A stretch of 64,000 bases of DNA. It comes from an uncultured Eubacteriales bacterium. Lineage in GTDB: Bacteria > Bacillota > Clostridia > Oscillospirales > CAG-272. The stretch spans positions 45,154-109,153 of the forward strand of contig CAKRMZ010000002.1 in assembly GCA_934365155.1 (NCBI GenBank). Direction: 5' to 3'. Shown here one piece after another: positions 1-8,731 of this stretch. The position numbers were made by a program, and so were the translations under genes. Numbering within the stretch: the first letter of the stretch is position 1; each line of letters begins with the position of its first letter. Under the pieces are notes generated by a model that was not told where the DNA came from, made no database searches, and worked only from the letters and a program-made list of their open reading frames with translations.

Positions 1-2
1 TT

Positions 3-113
3 GAAGAGAAACATGTGTCTGCAAAAGGGCTGCGCTTGATTGGGCTAACGTCTATATTGGCTGTTGCCGCAGCGGTAATTTCTGTTCTTTTTGTGCGGAA
101 AAAGAAGAGATAA
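3..113 (+). CDS. C-terminal end of a membrane-anchored protein (5' end outside window)
   Basis: The frame is open from the window edge to the TAA at 111-113 and encodes the last 36 residues of a longer protein. They form one hydrophobic segment (start LRLIGLTSILAV, about 20 residues) followed by a basic tail ending RKKKR. This is the usual look of a C-terminal membrane anchor or the end of a sortase sorting signal; the cell-wall motif itself, if any, lies outside the window. The gene is 38 to 59 bases upstream of the glycosyltransferase gene on the same strand and may share its transcript. Its function cannot be told from this fragment. Confidence 0.55.
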   Translation, partial: EEKHVSAKGLRLIGLTSILAVAAAVISVLFVRKKKR

Positions 114-172
114 GGGAACTTTTTGACAGAAGACGAGTCTAAACATCGACTATGAAAAATGAGGAGAAAAAT

Positions 173-1243
173 ATGCAGGCGGATCAAGTGTGCATTATCA
201 TCCCGTCGTACAATCCGGATGAAAAATTGCGAAGTGTAATTACCGATTTAAGCGCGGTCGGCTTTTCGGATTTTATTGTTGTAGATGACGGAAGCGCGAA
301 AGAAACCCAGCCGTTTTTCCCGGTTGAGGGGGAATATCCCGGCGTGGTGCTTTTGCGTCATGAAGTGAATCGCGGAAAGGGCGCGGCGCTTAAAACGGCG
401 TTTGACTATGTGTGTGCCAATCGCAAAGATTGCATCGGTGTGATTACGGTGGATGGGGACAACCAGCATCAGGCAAAGGATGTATGGAATTGTGCCGAAG
501 CCATGTGCAGAACGAATCAGGTGATACTCGGAGTACGTGATTTTTCTCAACCGGATGTACCCCGGCGCAGCCGAATCGGAAATCGGATCACATCTTTTGT
601 ATTCCGGTTTGCATGCGGAATTCGGATTTCCGATACACAGACGGGACTGCGCGCTATACCGACGCAGTTTTTGCCGCTGTTTCTTACGGTGAGCGGCGAT
701 CGGTATGAATACGAAACCAACATGCTTTTGGAGATGAAAACCGAAAATATTCCTTTTGAAGAAGTGAAGATCACCACGGTTTATATTGAGCAGAACGCAA
801 CATCGCATTTTCATCCCATCCGGGATTCCATAAAAATTTACAAGCTGATTTTGAAATATATTTTCAGTTCTGCGATCTCCGCAATACTGGATGTATTCTT
901 GTTTTGGCTGTTTTCGGCTTTGTTTGGAAATTGGCTCGGAAATGCAACAATTCCCGTTTGTACGGTGGCGGCGCGCTGTATATCGGCGTTTACGAATTTT
1001 CAGATTAACCGTCGTGTTGTATTCGGTCAGGGTGACATAAAATCCACACTGTGGAAGTATACTTTGTTAGCCTGCTGCCAAGTGGCAGCGTCGTCTGCAC
1101 TGGTTTGGACAATCGCCAAATTATTCAACCAGAATGCCGCTATTATGACAACCATCTTTAAAGTTATTGTAGATTCCGTATTGTTCTTTTTGAGTTTCAA
1201 ATTGCAGCAAAACTGGATTTTTAAGAAGGAGAAACGCACTTAA
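173..1243 (+). CDS. GT2 glycosyltransferase fused to a GtrA-like membrane domain
   Basis: A bifunctional-looking protein of 356 residues. The N-terminal part is a family 2 (GT-A fold) glycosyltransferase: IIIPSYNPDEKL near residue 8, VVDDGS at 36-41 (nucleotide-sugar binding), and a DGDNQH metal-binding motif near residue 100, as in dolichol/polyprenyl-phosphate sugar transferases. The C-terminal third (from about 225) has four hydrophobic segments and the NFQINRRVVF motif of GtrA proteins, which help move lipid-linked sugars across the membrane. The likely job is making or flipping a polyprenyl-phosphate sugar for surface polysaccharide decoration. I chose ATG 173 because GAGGAG at 161-166 sits 6 bases before it; the in-frame ATG at 152 has no good site. 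Next gene starts 1 base after the stop. Confidence 0.88.
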   Translation: MQADQVCIIIPSYNPDEKLRSVITDLSAVGFSDFIVVDDGSAKETQPFFPVEGEYPGVVLLRHEVNRGKGAALKTAFDYVCANRKDCIGVITVDGDNQHQAKDVWNCAEAMCRTNQVILGVRDFSQPDVPRRSRIGNRITSFVFRFACGIRISDTQTGLRAIPTQFLPLFLTVSGDRYEYETNMLLEMKTENIPFEEVKITTVYIEQNATSHFHPIRDSIKIYKLILKYIFSSAISAILDVFLFWLFSALFGNWLGNATIPVCTVAARCISAFTNFQINRRVVFGQGDIKSTLWKYTLLACCQVAASSALVWTIAKLFNQNAAIMTTIFKVIVDSVLFFLSFKLQQNWIFKKEKRT

Positions 1244-1244
1244 C

Positions 1245-2612
1245 ATGGAAGATTTCGGTAAGAGACGAACGGCCAAACGTATGCCGAATATGCAAAGCGA
1301 TTCCGGCACCGGCAATAAAAAGTCTCAAGAAAATCAAAAATCGGAAGCACGGACTTCGGCTCCGCAACAGAATAAAACGAATTGCTACGGCGGAAAGGCA
1401 GATGCGAATTACGGTCAGCAGCTGCGCAAGGGAATGACGGAGCAGAGCGCTTTGTATAAAGCCGGAGCGCGAGTTGAAACGCAAAGGAATCCTGCCCGTA
1501 CACACGGTTCCCCTCGTCGGAAACCGTCGCAGTCCACAGAGCAGAAAATCAGTGTCGCGTGCGTGGTTCGGCGAGTGCTTTTATGCATCGGCAGTGCAGT
1601 ACTGTTTTTGTTGCTTTCGGTATATACGCTTTTGTTTTCCGTTGCTCACGGTCCGAGCAAAACCGTGCGAAACACATTGGTGCTGTCTGCCATGCAGGCC
1701 AGCGCTACAAAATGGGTTCCGGGTTTGTTTTTGTCGGGGGATACCGTGCAGCAGATTTTGGACGAGAGCAAAGTCATTATCGTAGATGAAGTCGATATTA
1801 ACGATTATAACCCCGTAACTCCGGACGGACAGAAGGACGAATGGGAAGATGCAATAGACGGAATGCGTTTGATTTATGATAACGGTTCGACTTTTAAAGC
1901 ATATGTTCTTTTAGTCAAAGATCCGTCACGGGTTTTTGTCGGTCCGAGTTTTGAGTACAGCAGCTCCGGATACGGCAAGCGGATTTTCGATGCCGCTTCG
2001 ATGGAGGGAGCTATCGCCGCTATCAATGCCGGAGAATATCCCGATAACGGTTTCAGTACCGGATCGGTTCCGCTCGGAATCACGTATTCGAAAGGAAAAT
2101 TGGTTTGGGCGGACGGTTATACCGACCGTACCTTTATGGGCATGGACAATAATAATAAGCTGATTGTTCATGAGGGCATGAATAAAGCACTGGCAACCGA
2201 GCTTGGCATTCGCGACGGTGTTTCGTTTAAGACCGGCAATATATTAATCGACAATGACGGCGGTACCGTGAATTTCCATTATGCGGATGGAGATAACGGG
2301 GTAGCACAGCGCACCGCAATCGGTCAGCGGGTGGACGGAACCATTATCATGATTGTTACGGACGGACGTTCCGCAAGCAGCTTGGGCGCTACGCGCAATG
2401 ATATCATTGATATGATGAAAAAGTACGGCGCGGTCACGGCGGGAATGCTGGACGGCGGTTCTTCCAGTATGATGTATTACAAGAATTATTACGAAAAATA
2501 TGCGATCGATCAGGCTAATTTGGATTCCTGGCAGATGATGGGACTTGTCAATAAATATAAGGCTTTTACCAACCCGCGGTATATGCCCACGTTCTTTTTG
2601 GTAAAGGAGTAA
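1245..2612 (+). CDS. membrane-anchored phosphodiester glycosidase family protein (NAGPA domain), copy 1
   Basis: 455 residues. About 105 basic, polar, disordered residues face the cytoplasm, one membrane segment spans roughly 108-134, and the rest lies outside. The outer part matches the phosphodiester glycosidase (NAGPA, formerly DUF2233) family: an INAG motif near 260, the QRTAIGQ strand, and the GMLDGGSSSMM loop near 405 are characteristic. Members cleave sugar-phosphodiester bonds in glycans, often in exopolysaccharide or wall-polymer clusters; the substrate here is unknown. RBS AAGAAGGAG (1223-1231) precedes ATG 1245. It is followed after 6 bases by a partner membrane protein, and the same gene pair recurs directly downstream. 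Confidence 0.85.
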   Translation: MEDFGKRRTAKRMPNMQSDSGTGNKKSQENQKSEARTSAPQQNKTNCYGGKADANYGQQLRKGMTEQSALYKAGARVETQRNPARTHGSPRRKPSQSTEQKISVACVVRRVLLCIGSAVLFLLLSVYTLLFSVAHGPSKTVRNTLVLSAMQASATKWVPGLFLSGDTVQQILDESKVIIVDEVDINDYNPVTPDGQKDEWEDAIDGMRLIYDNGSTFKAYVLLVKDPSRVFVGPSFEYSSSGYGKRIFDAASMEGAIAAINAGEYPDNGFSTGSVPLGITYSKGKLVWADGYTDRTFMGMDNNNKLIVHEGMNKALATELGIRDGVSFKTGNILIDNDGGTVNFHYADGDNGVAQRTAIGQRVDGTIIMIVTDGRSASSLGATRNDIIDMMKKYGAVTAGMLDGGSSSMMYYKNYYEKYAIDQANLDSWQMMGLVNKYKAFTNPRYMPTFFLVKE

Positions 2613-2618
2613 GATAAA

Positions 2619-3683
2619 ATGGTTTCTAAAACGAAAAAAATGCCGCTCTTTTACAAGATATTTTGGAGCGTGTGCGCAGCTCTTGTTGTCGTTTTGATTG
2701 TTTCTGTTTTTGTGTTGCGATCTGCTTTGGCTAATTATGAAAAATCCTTGCCGAAGAATGAAGCGGCTCGGGTTTTTGAAGAATTGTATGTCAATAAAGA
2801 CAGCGCCGCACTGGCATCGGAAGTGCAAAAAAGCGCTTCGGAATTTAACCAACAAACGGATTTTGAGCCGATGATCCTTGAAAAATTATCATCGGGAAGC
2901 CTTAGTTACAATTCGACGAGCTCTGCCGATGAAAACGAATATGCGTATTATGTAAAGGCAGACGGGAAACGGATTTCCAAGTTCATATTGGAAAAGGATG
3001 AAAAGAAAAGCTCCGGCGGATATGCGACCTATCATCTCGGAAAAGTAGAATTTTATTTTGATCAGAATGAATCCATTGAAATTACGGCACCGTCTCAATA
3101 TGAGATTTTCATCAACGGTATTTCCGTCAGCCGGGAATACATTGTGGAAGATCATATCAAGACTAAAGTTTCCGGGCTGTTGCCGGACGGAGTGCCGGAA
3201 CCGGAGAATGTTCGCTATCAAATCAGCGGTTTGACGGCAACACCGACGGTTACGGTAAAAGAGACCGGAGCAAATGTCACTGTCGACGGCTCTAGTTATA
3301 CGGTCAGTCCGGCGGAAAACACCGAATTGCGGGATGCCTATTCGGATTATGCGATTAAAGCGGCGCAGACCTATGCTGCATATATGCAGAGCGACGGCAG
3401 CTTCGGCGCGGTTGCGAAATACTTTGAGGCCGGCACGGATCTTTATACAAGAACCAAAGTCGTAGAGAATTATTTTGTCATTTCTCATTCGGGCTACAGC
3501 TTTGAAAATGTACAGGCAAGTGAATTTTATGCTTATGATGAAAATACATTTTCCTGTCGGGTGTCCTTTGTACACCTGCTTCACCGTCCGGATTTGAGCG
3601 ACTACAAGGATTATTTTGACGTTACCTTCTTATTCCGCAAAGTAGGTAATCAATATTTGATTTATGATTGCTATACCAACTGA
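2619..3683 (+). CDS. single-pass membrane protein with NTF2-like C-terminus, partner copy 1
   Basis: 354 residues, unrecognised by name. A short cytoplasmic end is followed by one membrane segment (about 11-31) and a large outside part. That part has a beta domain with the pattern NGIxxxxxY...ISGLxxxP.V.V (about residues 165-215) and a C-terminal region (about 235-354) that looks NTF2-like, as in TcaA-type surface proteins. Paralogous to the protein at 4731-6083, which has the same plan with an extra beta repeat. RBS AAAGGAG lies 9 bases before ATG 2619. Alternation with the phosphodiester glycosidases suggests the two proteins work together at the cell surface, but that is inference. Confidence 0.6.
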   Translation: MVSKTKKMPLFYKIFWSVCAALVVVLIVSVFVLRSALANYEKSLPKNEAARVFEELYVNKDSAALASEVQKSASEFNQQTDFEPMILEKLSSGSLSYNSTSSADENEYAYYVKADGKRISKFILEKDEKKSSGGYATYHLGKVEFYFDQNESIEITAPSQYEIFINGISVSREYIVEDHIKTKVSGLLPDGVPEPENVRYQISGLTATPTVTVKETGANVTVDGSSYTVSPAENTELRDAYSDYAIKAAQTYAAYMQSDGSFGAVAKYFEAGTDLYTRTKVVENYFVISHSGYSFENVQASEFYAYDENTFSCRVSFVHLLHRPDLSDYKDYFDVTFLFRKVGNQYLIYDCYTN

Positions 3684-4734
3684 TAAAAGTTCAAAAGACG
3701 GTCAGGGTACCGAAAAAGAGAAATTGTTCATGCACACAGCTTGTCTGCGTGCATGGAGCATTATATGGCGCGCATTGTCCGTGTTCGGAGTTACTGTGGC
3801 GATTTGCTGTGTCGTGTGTCTCGGGATGGTTTTTATTTTAGTGAAAGGCCCGTCTTCCGAGGCACGGCGCTTGTTTGTGCTTTCGGTAAAAGAGACCAGT
3901 GCAGGCGGATTTTTAGCGCATATTTTTCTGAACGATGCGGAAGTTGAGAAAATTTTAAATCTCGGTAAATCCGAAACGGCGACCGGAAAAACCGATGCTG
4001 CTTTGATCGAAATCCCTGAATATATGGATGTTCAGAGCACGAGAGATGACGATGTTGAAGTGATATCGGTTCATTATGCCGGCTCCGTCGGGAAAATGAT
4101 GATTATAAAAAATCCGGCGCGTGTGATCCTTGGAATTCCCGATCGCTTCGGTTCGGATGCCAGCGGATTGACATTGCGTGACATGATAGAAAAGTACAAT
4201 GCAATCGGCGGAGTAAATGCCGGAGGCTTCTGGGATCCGGACGGAATGGGAACCGGCGGCGTGCCGGACGGTCTGATTATTGAGGGCGGAAAGCTCTTGT
4301 GGGGAGACCGAAACACCGTGTATGATGTAATCGGATTGGACAGAGATCATATTCTCCATGTGGGGAAAATGACGGCACAGGAGGCGCTGGACCGAAATGT
4401 TGAAAGTGCGGTTTCCTTCGGCCCGTCTTTGGTGATCAACGGACAGAAGCAAAACCGGTATCAAGCACTCGGCGGCGGTTTAAATCCACGCACGGCGATC
4501 GGTCAACGTGCCGACGGGGCGATATTGCTGCTCACAATGGAAGGACGGCAGCTGGGAAGTATCGGCCTTACATACGATGATTTGGCCGACCTTATGGAGA
4601 GTTACGGAGCGGTGAATGCTGCGAACTTGGACGGTGGGTCCTCTACATTGATGATTTACCGAGGAGAAAACCAGATCACCTCTTCCTATATATTCGGTCA
4701 ACGGAGATTGGCCAGTGCATTCTTGGTGAAATGA
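3664..4734 (+). CDS. membrane-anchored phosphodiester glycosidase family protein (NAGPA domain), copy 2
   Basis: 356 residues from ATG 3664. A paralog of the protein at 1245-2612 but lacking its long basic N-terminal tail. One membrane segment is at about 38-61, then the NAGPA domain: GVNAGGFW near 180, PRTAIGQ near 275 and NLDGGSSTLM near 325. The membrane-proximal stretch (KGPSSEARRLFVLSVKETS) is also shared with copy 1, so this is a tandem duplication rather than a chance pairing. The start is uncertain: ATG 3664 overlaps the previous gene by 20 bases and has no clear ribosome site, while ATG 3730 (334 residues) keeps the whole membrane segment and has a weak AAAGAG upstream. Confidence 0.83.
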   Translation: MIAIPTDKSSKDGQGTEKEKLFMHTACLRAWSIIWRALSVFGVTVAICCVVCLGMVFILVKGPSSEARRLFVLSVKETSAGGFLAHIFLNDAEVEKILNLGKSETATGKTDAALIEIPEYMDVQSTRDDDVEVISVHYAGSVGKMMIIKNPARVILGIPDRFGSDASGLTLRDMIEKYNAIGGVNAGGFWDPDGMGTGGVPDGLIIEGGKLLWGDRNTVYDVIGLDRDHILHVGKMTAQEALDRNVESAVSFGPSLVINGQKQNRYQALGGGLNPRTAIGQRADGAILLLTMEGRQLGSIGLTYDDLADLMESYGAVNAANLDGGSSTLMIYRGENQITSSYIFGQRRLASAFLVK

Positions 4735-6083
4735 GACTCAAAATGGAAAAAGAAGTTCAAAAATCGAGCCGACATTTCGGACGGAATCTCGGCATTTATG
4801 CGGCAGTTTTGGCTGCTGTTGCGATCATATTTTTGATATTTTTCTGGCTTTATATCCGTGAATATCAGATTTCCCGTCCGCAACAGGTAGTAGAAGATTT
4901 TATAAAGCAAAAGGGCGACGAATATTTCAGACAGCTTCCGGCGGAGTATACTGATGAAATCTTAACGGAATTTGAAACGAAGGAAGATGCGGCCGATGAG
5001 TTGGCCGGGCTTTCCTCCGCGGAAGTACAGTACTACCGCTTCGGGGAAAACGAATACCGAATCAGTGTCGGTCAAAAACCGATTCTGCGTGTTTTGCTTG
5101 AAACCGGAAAGAAAACGCGGCTGTTCGGCTTCTCTATCTATGGAATCTCCGATGTTTCCGTTTGTGCCGACGAATATCGAGCCCAGGGAAATTCCGTTGA
5201 TATTTTTATCCCCAATGATGCAAAGGCATTTTTAAACGGAATAGAACTGCAGGATCGGTATATACTAAAATCCCGAGTGGAATATGCCGATATCGGAGCG
5301 TTTGAGCGTAAGAAGGCCGAAAAGTATCTGCGCTGCTACCGAATTTCAGGCTTATTCTCGGAGCCTGAAATTAAAGTGGTGGGCGAGGACGGTCAGGTCC
5401 TTGAAGGACAGAAATCGGAGAACAGATATGTTTTTTCCGATTTGAATCTCAGCGCGCGAACACTATGGATTGCGGCTCCCAAGGAGGCAGTGATTTCCAT
5501 AAACGGGATTTCGGTTACAGAGCAGTATCGTTCTTCCGATTCGGTGACAAGCGCACTGTACGGAGAGAGAGAGGATTTTGTGCTGTGGGAAATTCCCGGC
5601 ATTTACTTTTCCCCTGCGGTGGAGGCGACGGATTCGTCGGGTGCACCGATGGCTGTTTTTGCAAGCGGCGATGAATATGAAGTGGACTATCCTGCAACCG
5701 ATACCGTGCCGGACCGCTTAAAAGCCATGGTGACGGATTATACGCACGCATATGTGAATTTTGTTTCATTTGGGTTCCAGAATTTAGATAATAACTACTC
5801 TGTTGCCTGTAGCTATTTGGTTCCGGGCTCGGACGCGCGGCATATGCTTGCGGCCGGCTATGAGGGGATTCGCTGGAACAGTCCGATGACTCCGAAATTA
5901 TCAAAGCTGCAAGCGGATCATTTTGTGAAGCTCTCAGACAACACTTACAGTGCAGCGGTGAAATATCACGGCACTCTTTCCGGGTACGGGCAAACCAATG
6001 AATTCGGCAGTACCATGCGGTTGCTCATTTCCTTTGATAACGGGCAATACCGAATCAGCCGAATTGTGATGACCCAAGAGTAG
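4731..6083 (+). CDS. single-pass membrane protein with two beta repeats and NTF2-like C-terminus, partner copy 2
   Basis: 450 residues, a paralog of the protein at 2619-3683. One membrane segment (about 21-41) is followed by an outside region with two copies of the NGIxxxxxY...GLxxxPxxxV beta motif (near 165-230 and 255-315) and an NTF2-like tail (about 330-450). ATG 4731 overlaps the preceding stop in an ATGA arrangement, which points to translational coupling with the glycosidase. An in-frame ATG at 4743 is an alternative. The function is unknown; membership in a twice-repeated gene pair suggests a fixed partner or regulator of the glycosidase. Confidence 0.6.
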   Translation: MRLKMEKEVQKSSRHFGRNLGIYAAVLAAVAIIFLIFFWLYIREYQISRPQQVVEDFIKQKGDEYFRQLPAEYTDEILTEFETKEDAADELAGLSSAEVQYYRFGENEYRISVGQKPILRVLLETGKKTRLFGFSIYGISDVSVCADEYRAQGNSVDIFIPNDAKAFLNGIELQDRYILKSRVEYADIGAFERKKAEKYLRCYRISGLFSEPEIKVVGEDGQVLEGQKSENRYVFSDLNLSARTLWIAAPKEAVISINGISVTEQYRSSDSVTSALYGEREDFVLWEIPGIYFSPAVEATDSSGAPMAVFASGDEYEVDYPATDTVPDRLKAMVTDYTHAYVNFVSFGFQNLDNNYSVACSYLVPGSDARHMLAAGYEGIRWNSPMTPKLSKLQADHFVKLSDNTYSAAVKYHGTLSGYGQTNEFGSTMRLLISFDNGQYRISRIVMTQE

Positions 6084-6172
6084 GGAGCAAATCCGGATTC
6101 CATTTAAAAAGTGAAATTTAAAATATAAAGCATTGTATGATCAAATACGGTGTAAAAAGGAGGCTGTTTATC

Positions 6173-7027
6173 GTGAACAATACGCAGGATGGAATGCTGT
6201 TCCGTTCAAAATTACACGGCTACAGCAAAGAGGATGTCAACGCTTATATCAGTTCTATGAATGCAAATTTTGCAAGTCTTGAGGACGGCTACAAGTCCAT
6301 GATCAATCATCTCAAATTAGATGCGGAAAAGGCTGCCGAAAGCTTTAATGCGCGTTCTGCGGATTTTGAGAGTCAGATCAAAGATCTGAAAGCGGAGATT
6401 CAGGGAAAAGATGAGAAAATTTCCGAGCTGGAGAGCGATAACTGCGATTTGACAAACCGTGTCGAGGAATTGAAAAAAAGAATCGAGGAGCTTGAAGATC
6501 GGTTGCCTTTGTCTAAATTTTCCGGCATTTCCAATTCAGAGCCTTCGGGCAACAGTGTTTTTGGCTTGAACGACGCATCTCGTTTGTCTGCAAAGGCGCC
6601 GTCCGGACTTGCCAGAGAATTTCAACGGGCAAGCAGTTCAAATTTAAGCATTGCGGAGAAAGCGCGACTGTTTGACCGATTCTATGCACGTTTTCGCGAT
6701 ATTCTTATTGACGCCAAGGCACATGCGGACCGAATCGTAAAAGAAGCGCGGTTTCGTGCCCGCGAAATAGAGAATATGGCAGGCGCGCAAAAGTCGGAGA
6801 AAAAGGCCGGCGCTGCTTTCGGCGTATCGGACCAGTCAGCCTTTGAAAAAAACGATATTTACGGTTGTTTATCTTCCATGAAGGATTCCATACAGACGGC
6901 GATGAAGGATATTGATCAGCGTTTTCGCAGCGTGAATGAGCAAATGGAGAAGATCCGTTATGAAATGGACTGGAAATCCGAAAAATCCTTGGATGAAGAC
7001 GGATGGAATGATTTTTCGGGAGTATAA
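6173..7027 (+). CDS. DivIVA-like coiled-coil protein
   Basis: 284 residues from GTG 6173. The N-terminus (FRSKLHGYSKEDVNAYI, about residues 10-26) is the DivIVA/GpsB membrane-targeting motif found in cell-pole and septum proteins. A long coiled coil (about 45-120) follows, then a linker and a second helical part (about 170-284) with a VKEAR-type heptad stretch. It is probably a peripheral, curvature-sensing scaffold in division or wall growth. The AAAAGGAGG site at 6155-6163, 9 bases before GTG 6173, decides the start; an ATG at 6137 would add 12 residues with no ribosome site. Three bases separate it from the next gene. Confidence 0.78.
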   Translation: MNNTQDGMLFRSKLHGYSKEDVNAYISSMNANFASLEDGYKSMINHLKLDAEKAAESFNARSADFESQIKDLKAEIQGKDEKISELESDNCDLTNRVEELKKRIEELEDRLPLSKFSGISNSEPSGNSVFGLNDASRLSAKAPSGLAREFQRASSSNLSIAEKARLFDRFYARFRDILIDAKAHADRIVKEARFRAREIENMAGAQKSEKKAGAAFGVSDQSAFEKNDIYGCLSSMKDSIQTAMKDIDQRFRSVNEQMEKIRYEMDWKSEKSLDEDGWNDFSGV

Positions 7028-7030
7028 ACA

Positions 7031-7555
7031 ATGAAAAATTTTGATGCCAAAAATATTCGGGAATGGGCGCCGACGCTCCATGCCGGAGATGAAATTCTTC
7101 TTTCCGGACGTGTTTATGTAGCGCGTGATGCAGTACACAAACGGCTGATGCCACTGCTTGGAACAGACCAAATGCCGATGGATCTCCGAGAGGCCGTTAT
7201 TTATTATGCGGGCCCCACTCCGCCGAAAAACGGCATGCCGACCGGTTCCTTCGGTCCGACGACCTCCTCGCGGATGGATTCTTTCGTGCCGGAAATGATG
7301 CGGGCGGGGCTGTGTGGTATGATCGGAAAGGGCGGACGAAGCGAAGCGGTTCGTGAAGCCATTCGAAAATATCGAGGTATTTATCTTTGCGCAGTCGGCG
7401 GGGCCGGCGCTTTGGCGGCAATGTGCACCAAAAGCCTTCGGGTTATTGCGTTTGAAGAGTTGGGATGCGAATCGTTAAAAATTGCTGAGTTTGAAAAGTT
7501 TCCGCTGTTTGTCGGAATTGATTCCGAGGGAAACAGCATTTTCGACCGAGATTAA
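7031..7555 (+). CDS. class I fumarase / tartrate dehydratase beta subunit, without adjacent alpha subunit
   Basis: 174 residues, the usual size of the beta (C-terminal) subunit of Fe-S hydro-lyases of the FumA/TtdB type. Recognisable are LHAGDEILLSGRVYVARDAVH near the N-terminus, the substrate-binding block IYYAGPTPP...GSFGPTTSSRMD (about 57-80) and GMIGKGG near 97. The partner alpha subunit carries the 4Fe-4S cluster and is normally encoded directly upstream, but here the upstream gene is the DivIVA-like protein, so alpha must be elsewhere. The enzyme would interconvert fumarate and malate (or dehydrate tartrate). Three bases after the previous stop, so probably co-transcribed. I leave the symbol empty since fumarate versus tartrate use cannot be settled. 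Confidence 0.83.
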   Translation: MKNFDAKNIREWAPTLHAGDEILLSGRVYVARDAVHKRLMPLLGTDQMPMDLREAVIYYAGPTPPKNGMPTGSFGPTTSSRMDSFVPEMMRAGLCGMIGKGGRSEAVREAIRKYRGIYLCAVGGAGALAAMCTKSLRVIAFEELGCESLKIAEFEKFPLFVGIDSEGNSIFDRD

Positions 7556-7621
7556 CAAAAAAGCAACGGATGAGACGAGATTTGCCAAGGGTGCTTTCTG
7601 CGAAAGCCTATAAAAGCTGTG

Positions 7622-7656
7622 ATGGGGTTACCACATTTTTTGTGTGGTAACCCCAT
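7622..7656. terminator. 14-bp perfect hairpin between convergent genes
   Basis: An uninterrupted inverted repeat (ATGGGGTTACCACA, 7622-7635, with its complement at 7643-7656, 7-base loop) lies between the fumarase subunit gene (+) and the GNAT gene (-). No T-run follows on either strand, so it may be a bidirectional but imperfect terminator or an RNA-stabilising stem. Confidence 0.45.
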
Positions 7657-7662
7657 TGTGAT

Positions 7663-8595
7663 CTAACTAAGATATGCAAATACCTTGCCCAAATGGACAT
7701 CAAAGCCAAGTGCTTGATACATTTTCTCGTCGCAGGGAGCACAGGTGACCGTCAGGCTGGCAAGGGCATTTTCTTTGCTCCATTTTTGTGCAGCTTGTGC
7801 CAGCATCTGGGCAATGCCTTTTCGGCGGAACACAGGTTCAATGTAGAAATCATCGAATATGCCGGTGTCGGTGCACGCAAAGGTGGAGAAGCATTTTGCA
7901 ACGCTGCACATACCCACAGCCCGGTAACCACGCCTTGCCACAAAGAATGTGATATTTCCATCGCGGATTGCCCGGGTAAGCTGTTGTTGCTTTTCCTCGG
8001 TTGCAGCTTGCTCCCCGATCTCCTTCAAGAATCCGTTTTCCAGCTTCTTGAGTTGCCAGTCATCTGGATCTGTGAGGATTTCCACGGTTATAGGAATATC
8101 CTCCGTCGGGGGCAGGATCATCAGCGGTTCGCCCCACTCGTCGGCCCCGTTCTCAACAAAGCCAATCGTTTCCCAAAAGTGTCGCCGTCGCTCGTTGCTG
8201 CCGTGGTTAAGCTCTGCATACAATGCACCGCGTTCTTTTGCCCAATCCAGCAGTACCTTTGCACATTCCTTGCCGGTTCCGTTCCCGCGAAACTCCGGAT
8301 AGACACAGTATTCCATGATGAAGCACTTGCCATCCTCGGAAGTGAAGATCACAGGCATGGTGAATCCAATATCCTGTCCGTCCCGTTGGAAGAACAGGAA
8401 GAAGCAGCGGTCCTGTGGTCTGCTGTAAATTTTCATTATGTGCTCATGATACTCCGAGCTAAGAAAGCATTCCAGCTCTTTTTTGCTTTGAGAATCCGGA
8501 AAAATATCCCGCTTGTGATAGGCATGAAGCTGCTCCCAAAAGGCGGCAACATCGTTTTTCGTGACTGCTTCACGGATGGTGATTCGGTTTTTCAT
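7663..8595 (-). CDS. tandem-domain GNAT acetyltransferase
   Basis: 310 residues with two GNAT N-acetyltransferase domains in one chain. The first (about 1-160) has the acetyl-CoA loop CVYPEFRGNGTGKE near 107. The second (about 165-310) has FYIEPVFRRKGIAQML near 250, and ends with the ALGFDV strand typical of the fold. Both loops keep the R/Q-x-x-G-x-G/A pattern, so both may be active. Acetyl acceptor unknown (small amine, antibiotic or protein). RBS AGGAAATTAA lies just before the start. It shares orientation with the metalloprotease-like gene and the GNAT relic upstream, and its codon choice and isolation suggest an accessory island. Confidence 0.82.
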   Translation of the reverse strand: MKNRITIREAVTKNDVAAFWEQLHAYHKRDIFPDSQSKKELECFLSSEYHEHIMKIYSRPQDRCFFLFFQRDGQDIGFTMPVIFTSEDGKCFIMEYCVYPEFRGNGTGKECAKVLLDWAKERGALYAELNHGSNERRRHFWETIGFVENGADEWGEPLMILPPTEDIPITVEILTDPDDWQLKKLENGFLKEIGEQAATEEKQQQLTRAIRDGNITFFVARRGYRAVGMCSVAKCFSTFACTDTGIFDDFYIEPVFRRKGIAQMLAQAAQKWSKENALASLTVTCAPCDEKMYQALGFDVHLGKVFAYLS

Positions 8596-8731
8596 TTAAT
8601 TTCCTCCAATAGTATATTTGGAGGGCTAAGAAGCGTGAACCCTCCATACACGATTCATCTTCATAAAAACCACACCTTTCTTAAATAGATTTGTATTCAG
8701 ATGCCTTTTACGGCATGGATACCTCAGTAAA

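Noticed and set aside
3730..4734. Copy 2 glycosidase as a fragment of copy 1
   Set aside because: It has its own membrane segment and complete NAGPA domain, so it is a paralog and not a truncated copy.
7693..8688. 331-codon plus-strand open frame opposite the double GNAT gene
   Set aside because: The minus-strand gene has two clear acetyl-CoA binding loops and a ribosome site; the plus frame has no recognisable domain.
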